Shown: positions 59,973 through 64,000 of the stretch, piece by piece
Layout: each line of letters opens with the position of its first letter
Numbering within the stretch: the first letter of the stretch is position 1
Source: Rotaria socialis
Taxonomy: Eukaryota; Rotifera; Eurotatoria; Philodinida; Philodinidae
DNA length: 64,000 nt
Assembly (NCBI GenBank): GCA_905331475.1
Contig: CAJNYU010001693.1
Location: 1-64,000, forward strand
Reading direction: 5' to 3'
The notes under the pieces: generated by a model
The model's input: the letters and a program-made list of their open reading frames with translations, nothing else
Told to the model about the DNA's origin: nothing
The model's database searches: none
Translations under genes and position numbers: made by a program

Positions 59973-62900
59973 TCATGAATGATTTTTACTTGATGATGAT
60001 GTCCCACTATATTCTATGCCGCGGCATGCTGAGGAAAATGTATTTACATGATCTTTGAAATTTGCACGACTTGTACGTTCACTAAATTGACAAAAGAAAT
60101 TGAAAGAAACGTACGAGAAAATAAAAATAAAATACATACGATGATAATGCTTTGATTAATGCTTCACGATGATGACGTTTAGGAGATGGCGTAGGAAAAT
60201 TTGGATCATTTAAACATTGCTGAACCCAATTGACTGTAGAATCAATATATAATTTTGTCAGAGTAAGCAATGGTAATGATAATGTATCAACCAAATGGCG
60301 CGGACTTGCTCCACCAATGCACTAAAATTTCAACATTTTATTTAACAAGCAGGTAAACGTGTTGATAATGCTCAAGAGAATTCAATGAACGATGTATTTA
60401 CTTGCGAAAAATAGGTAATGGCCTGTTTTTAATGCCTGGATAGAGTCATAGTGAAAAATCTTTGATAAACTACTTATTCGAAACTAGATGTCAATAAATA
60501 GCAATTTCGATATTTAAAAAGTCGTTTCACAGATCATATTGGCTCACAACAAGCATCTTTCAACTGATAGATGATCGCTTTCAATTACATGAAGTGCTCA
60601 TAGATGTTGAGAAATATTTCATCTTTCGTTCAAAAATGCAGCTGTAGCCTACTGGTGTATCATTTGGTATTCTTATTTCGGAATAGGAACAAATCTAAAG
60701 ATTTGAAACGTCCAAAACTCACTACGCATCATAAAAGATTCGAGAATCAGCTTTTCTTTTGTTCTTGAAAAGACCACAGTATACATTATCATATTGCCAT
60801 AAATCCACAATGATCAGCTACGGGCACATATTCTTTACGAACAATTCATAGCTCATTTGGCAGATATAATCTCGACTAAAAAGCGATTTATCACTGAGAC
60901 GACTTTGCTCCTTCGAAGAAGCCTTGTCAGCTGTAATTCTATCATCACTTTGCTTATTGTACTTGTTTTTTTCCACGCATTTTGCTCTCTTCGTCTTCAT
61001 TTGTAACATGCTGCTGTTGACAGTAACTATAAATTTGCTATTTGGTCAGCCCATCTTATCAAGAAGTTTTCTCATATCTTATTTTACTATCTAGTTTTTC
61101 TTTGCTGATTCATGTTTTAAAATGCGTCTAGTTTTCAAAAAGGATGTATTAGCCATTTAATCAGACCTTCGATTTCGTATGATTGATGCCAATGAAATTC
61201 TATTGAATAGCGCAAGATACTTTTCCCCTCTTAATCTTCATATTCAACACACGTGATCAGTTTCGCTTTTCTTGAACATGTCTATGGGATTCTTTAGAAT
61301 ACACGATAGAAAATTTTCGAAAATAGAGTAAGGCGAAATGCAAGTAACTCAATTCTTTCCTCGATCAAAACTTCCGTTCAGTTAAAACCTACCTTAAGAA
61401 GAATCTGAACTATTTCGAGACCATTTTGTTTTAGAAGATCAGCTGCTCGTTGATTTGATTTTGTATATTCAATATAATTGGACTAAAATAACAAATAACA
61501 AAGAAAAACAATTAGTTCAAAATAGCAAAACCTTTATTTTCGATCATATTACCGTAAACATCGTAATACTTCTTAATGTTGTTTGTTCATGCAATTGAAG
61601 ACCAGTTTTAACTGAAAATATATACAAGAATATAGAATAACAGTTGTGATTAAATATTGAACTTACCGAATTGAAAAAGTAAAACAAAAGCCTCATTAGG
61701 ACAATGATGTACAACAGCTGGCAGCTTTTTAATAATCTAAATGACAAAAATTTAAACGCAAATTCTTCGATAAACTTTATTTTACTTGAATAAGAAAATT
61801 AGCAAAATCTTCTACAATATCAACATGATTTTTTAACCATTGAATATCTAAATAAATGGAAAATCTATAAGAAAAGCAAACGAAAAAAGCAAACGGAATA
61901 AATATATTCAAACCTCCGTTAAACAAGCATCCAAATCTTTGAAGAACAGCAAGAAATAAATTAAACATTTGTTTATCTGTATCTTGTGAGAAAAGAAGAA
62001 GAGTCTAAAAGAATAAGCAGGGCTACATTATGAGTTATTCAATGAAGCTCAACATACGTTGCGAACAAAATTTAAAAATTGTGCGTGTAATATATTTGGC
62101 CCAATATTTTGTAAAAGTTCTAAAAGTGTATTTAGTATTGGATTGATTGACTCTCTTAATGTTGTTACTGTTCGAGAAAGAATTTCACATAATTTCTTTG
62201 AATTAAAAAAGAACGTTCAATAAATAAGTGAAGAAGAAATATTTTCGATTTATCCTTACTTCTGTTACTTCACTATCATCGGCATACTGCTTGAGAACCA
62301 AATGAAGAATTGGAGTAAGATCTCGTAAAACACAACATAACTATAAAAACGGAAAAAAACAATAAGGCGGGTTTATTCATGAGGAATGTTGTTTTAGTCC
62401 GTTCAAGAGAATTTGTGTCATATTAAGAGATTACAAAAGAATGGCAGATGTATAAAAAGCTCACCAGGTTAGTTCTGAGAAATGTCAATATTGTATGAGA
62501 CCTGTTTAGTATAGAAGTCGAATAGACTGTTACATACATCAAGGAGCCTTCTAAACATTTGGCAATGACTTTGAATTGGAACTCTGCGCGTGAATTGAAT
62601 CTTGCCTACAAAGCTGTAATGATTTTTAGTAAACTTACGACCGGTAACTGTTATACGGAAACTTTCTAATACCTTATGAAGTCGGAACCTAAAATTGTAA
62701 AGATTCTCTTTTCAAACTAAAAGTTCCCTGGAAGCAAAAAAACATATATTCTCAATATCAAAATCGATTTAGGCCTTTTATTTTACATATATCCAATTTT
62801 AAACTAGTCATTTTGAAAAAATCTCCATATCATACCACTTCAGGTATTTCGCTGGGATTTTCGGTTGCTTCTTGTTGCTGTTCATTTTCATCGCCATCAC

Positions 62901-64000
62901 TCTGATCACCACAATAACCAATAGCAGTAATAAGAACAGAAATAAAACTTAATGTCGTACAAATATTTTGTTTTCGTAATATTGCGTTCTAGAAATATTT
63001 CCATAGAATTCATAGGAATAGAAGTTTATTTTTCATAAAAATATATATATATATATATTTCTACCTGATCACCATTTGTTTCTGATAAATAAGCTAGTAA
63101 TTTATTAACTTCTGGCGCTAGTAATATATTTAAATGATCGATCACAATTTTTGCTGGATATGCTGATAGAATATAACCGATAATAGCTACACAACGAATA
63201 CGATCATTTGGTTGCACATGAGCATTCTCAAGAACATTCTATAAAACAATAGAAATTAAAGTTTTTTGTTACTAAAGTTTAATTTTCTACTTTAATTATT
63301 GGAAATATATCATTAAGATATTTTGACATATGCATCCGATTTTCCATAGTGAGCTCTTTTAAAGCAATAGAAGCTGATTGAATTAATTCAGAATTTGACA
63401 AAGCATTAATACATAGATGTACACAATTTTGCAGTGTTTCCTGATGATGACCTAACCAACTACTATATTGTCCTAGAGAGAGAGATAGAGAAAAAAAACA
63501 AGTATATATTGAAAAAATAAATATGTAATTCAAATCTACATACCCAGCACCATTAGAGTTGCATTTATAATTGAACTATTACAAAAATTTAATTTTGGTA
63601 AAAGTAAAAATATTCGTGGTAAAATTTGATTTTCATCTAGTGGAACATATTCTGAACCGGCGCCAACTAATTGAATTATTGATTCTTGTCGCTAATAATA
63701 GAACAAAAGAAAAAAAAAGCAGATCACAATTAGATTCAATCAACAATACAAACCTGCCACGATTGATTTTGTTCAACAGCTAATGATAAATGATTTGCTA
63801 ATACTAAAATATTGATAAAAATGAGAAATTATTTGCAGTAAAAATGAATCTTTATTTATTAACAAATTTTTCGATTTATGAAATTGAAAAAATCTCTTAT
63901 TTACCTTCCATAGCTCGATTACTAAGAACAGTATGCATACACATCTAGAAGTCAAAAGCTCATATATTTGCATTCTAATACATTTTTCTTCTTTACCATT
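59973..64000 (-). CDS. IPO13: Importin-13 (C-terminal part; gene enters from beyond the window)
   Basis: Exons traced on the minus strand: 63905-63944, 63754-63803, 63544-63691, 63291-63472, 63065-63238, 62836-62988, 62260-62340, 62058-62195, 61914-62004, 61786-61847, 61667-61736, 61553-61611, 61393-61482, 60140-60321 and 59973-60081. All join in phase. A donor near 63996 (ATG|GTAAAG) suggests the next exon lies at the window edge. The product is alpha-helical HEAT-repeat protein: LGQYSSWLGHHQETLQNCVH, IRCVAIIGYILSAYPAKIV, ILSRTVTTLRESINPIL, CIGGASPRHLVDTLSLPLLTL. The end, ERTSRANFKDHVNTF then CRGIEYSG, parallels the importin-13 C-terminus (LCRGL). Importin-13 is a bidirectional karyopherin exchanging cargo through nuclear pores under Ran. 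An acidic insert (DQSDGDENEQQQEA) lies about 135 codons after SWLGHH. The 60322-61392 intron (1071 bp) is unusually long. Confidence 0.88.
60322..61392 (-). other. Long intron of the importin-13 gene
   Basis: 1071 bp against 50-80 bp for most introns of this gene. AT-rich, with chance frames such as 60818-61009 on the minus strand. No repeat ends were recognised, but insertion of extra DNA is likely. Confidence 0.5.

Noticed and set aside
1..64000. tRNA, rRNA, CRISPR or bacterial operon signals
   Set aside because: No cloverleaf-like segment with a convincing T-arm motif, no rRNA-like blocks and no regularly spaced direct repeats were seen on either strand.

Overview
This is a window of eukaryotic nuclear DNA from an invertebrate animal. 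It is AT-rich, its genes are split by many short introns (mostly 50-80 bp, GT...AG), and every recognised protein is of animal type: SAGA subunit SGF29, PPEF/rdgC phosphatase, TALE homeobox proteins, an intermediate filament protein, a Cys-loop receptor, ZC3H18, TANGO2 and importin-13. The compact genes, short introns and decayed or pseudo-enzyme copies fit a bdelloid rotifer (Adineta/Rotaria type), but I cannot prove that from the sequence. No rRNA, tRNA, CRISPR or prokaryotic operon was seen. Exon limits were derived by hand from splice sites and reading phase, so individual edges could be off by a base or two.

Layout. 1-3555: no gene, one GC-rich hairpin. 3556-4596 (+): SGF29. 6765-14006 (+): an 18-exon calcium-regulated phosphatase of the PPEF/rdgC family. 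15596-16140 (-): a broken SEC63 (DnaJ) copy. 16971-18108 (-) and 23200-24553 (-): two divergent TALE homeobox genes. Between them, 19935-21999 (+) holds an unrecognised basic protein with an 8-nt first coding exon. 27009-29293 (-): cytoplasmic intermediate filament protein. 30313-32750 (-): nicotinic-type Cys-loop channel subunit. 35455-41835 (-): an Apd1/sucrase-ferredoxin-like [2Fe-2S] protein. Its 5.5-kb intron carries three layers of palindromic elements. 43736-47889 (-): a 15-exon ZC3H18-like RNA-processing factor. 50938-51876 (+): ankyrin/SOCS-box protein. 52917-54244 (+): short, motif-less ACSM-like acyl-CoA synthetase relative. 54458-55553 (-): small protein resembling CFAP77. 56012-56527 (+) and 56623-57757 (-): unrecognised proteins. 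58002-59670 (-): TANGO2. 59973 to the window end (-): importin-13, entering from outside the window.

The genes are a mixed housekeeping and neuronal/sensory set and do not form a pathway. The most unusual structure is the 36799-41124 palindrome: two 870-bp inverted arms with few mismatches, enclosing an older diverged inverted repeat, which in turn was split by a 233-bp hAT-type MITE with a perfect 8-bp target duplication. All of it lies in one intron of an otherwise intact-looking gene. Other fold-back elements occur at 34484-34839, 50041-50250 and 20160-20705.
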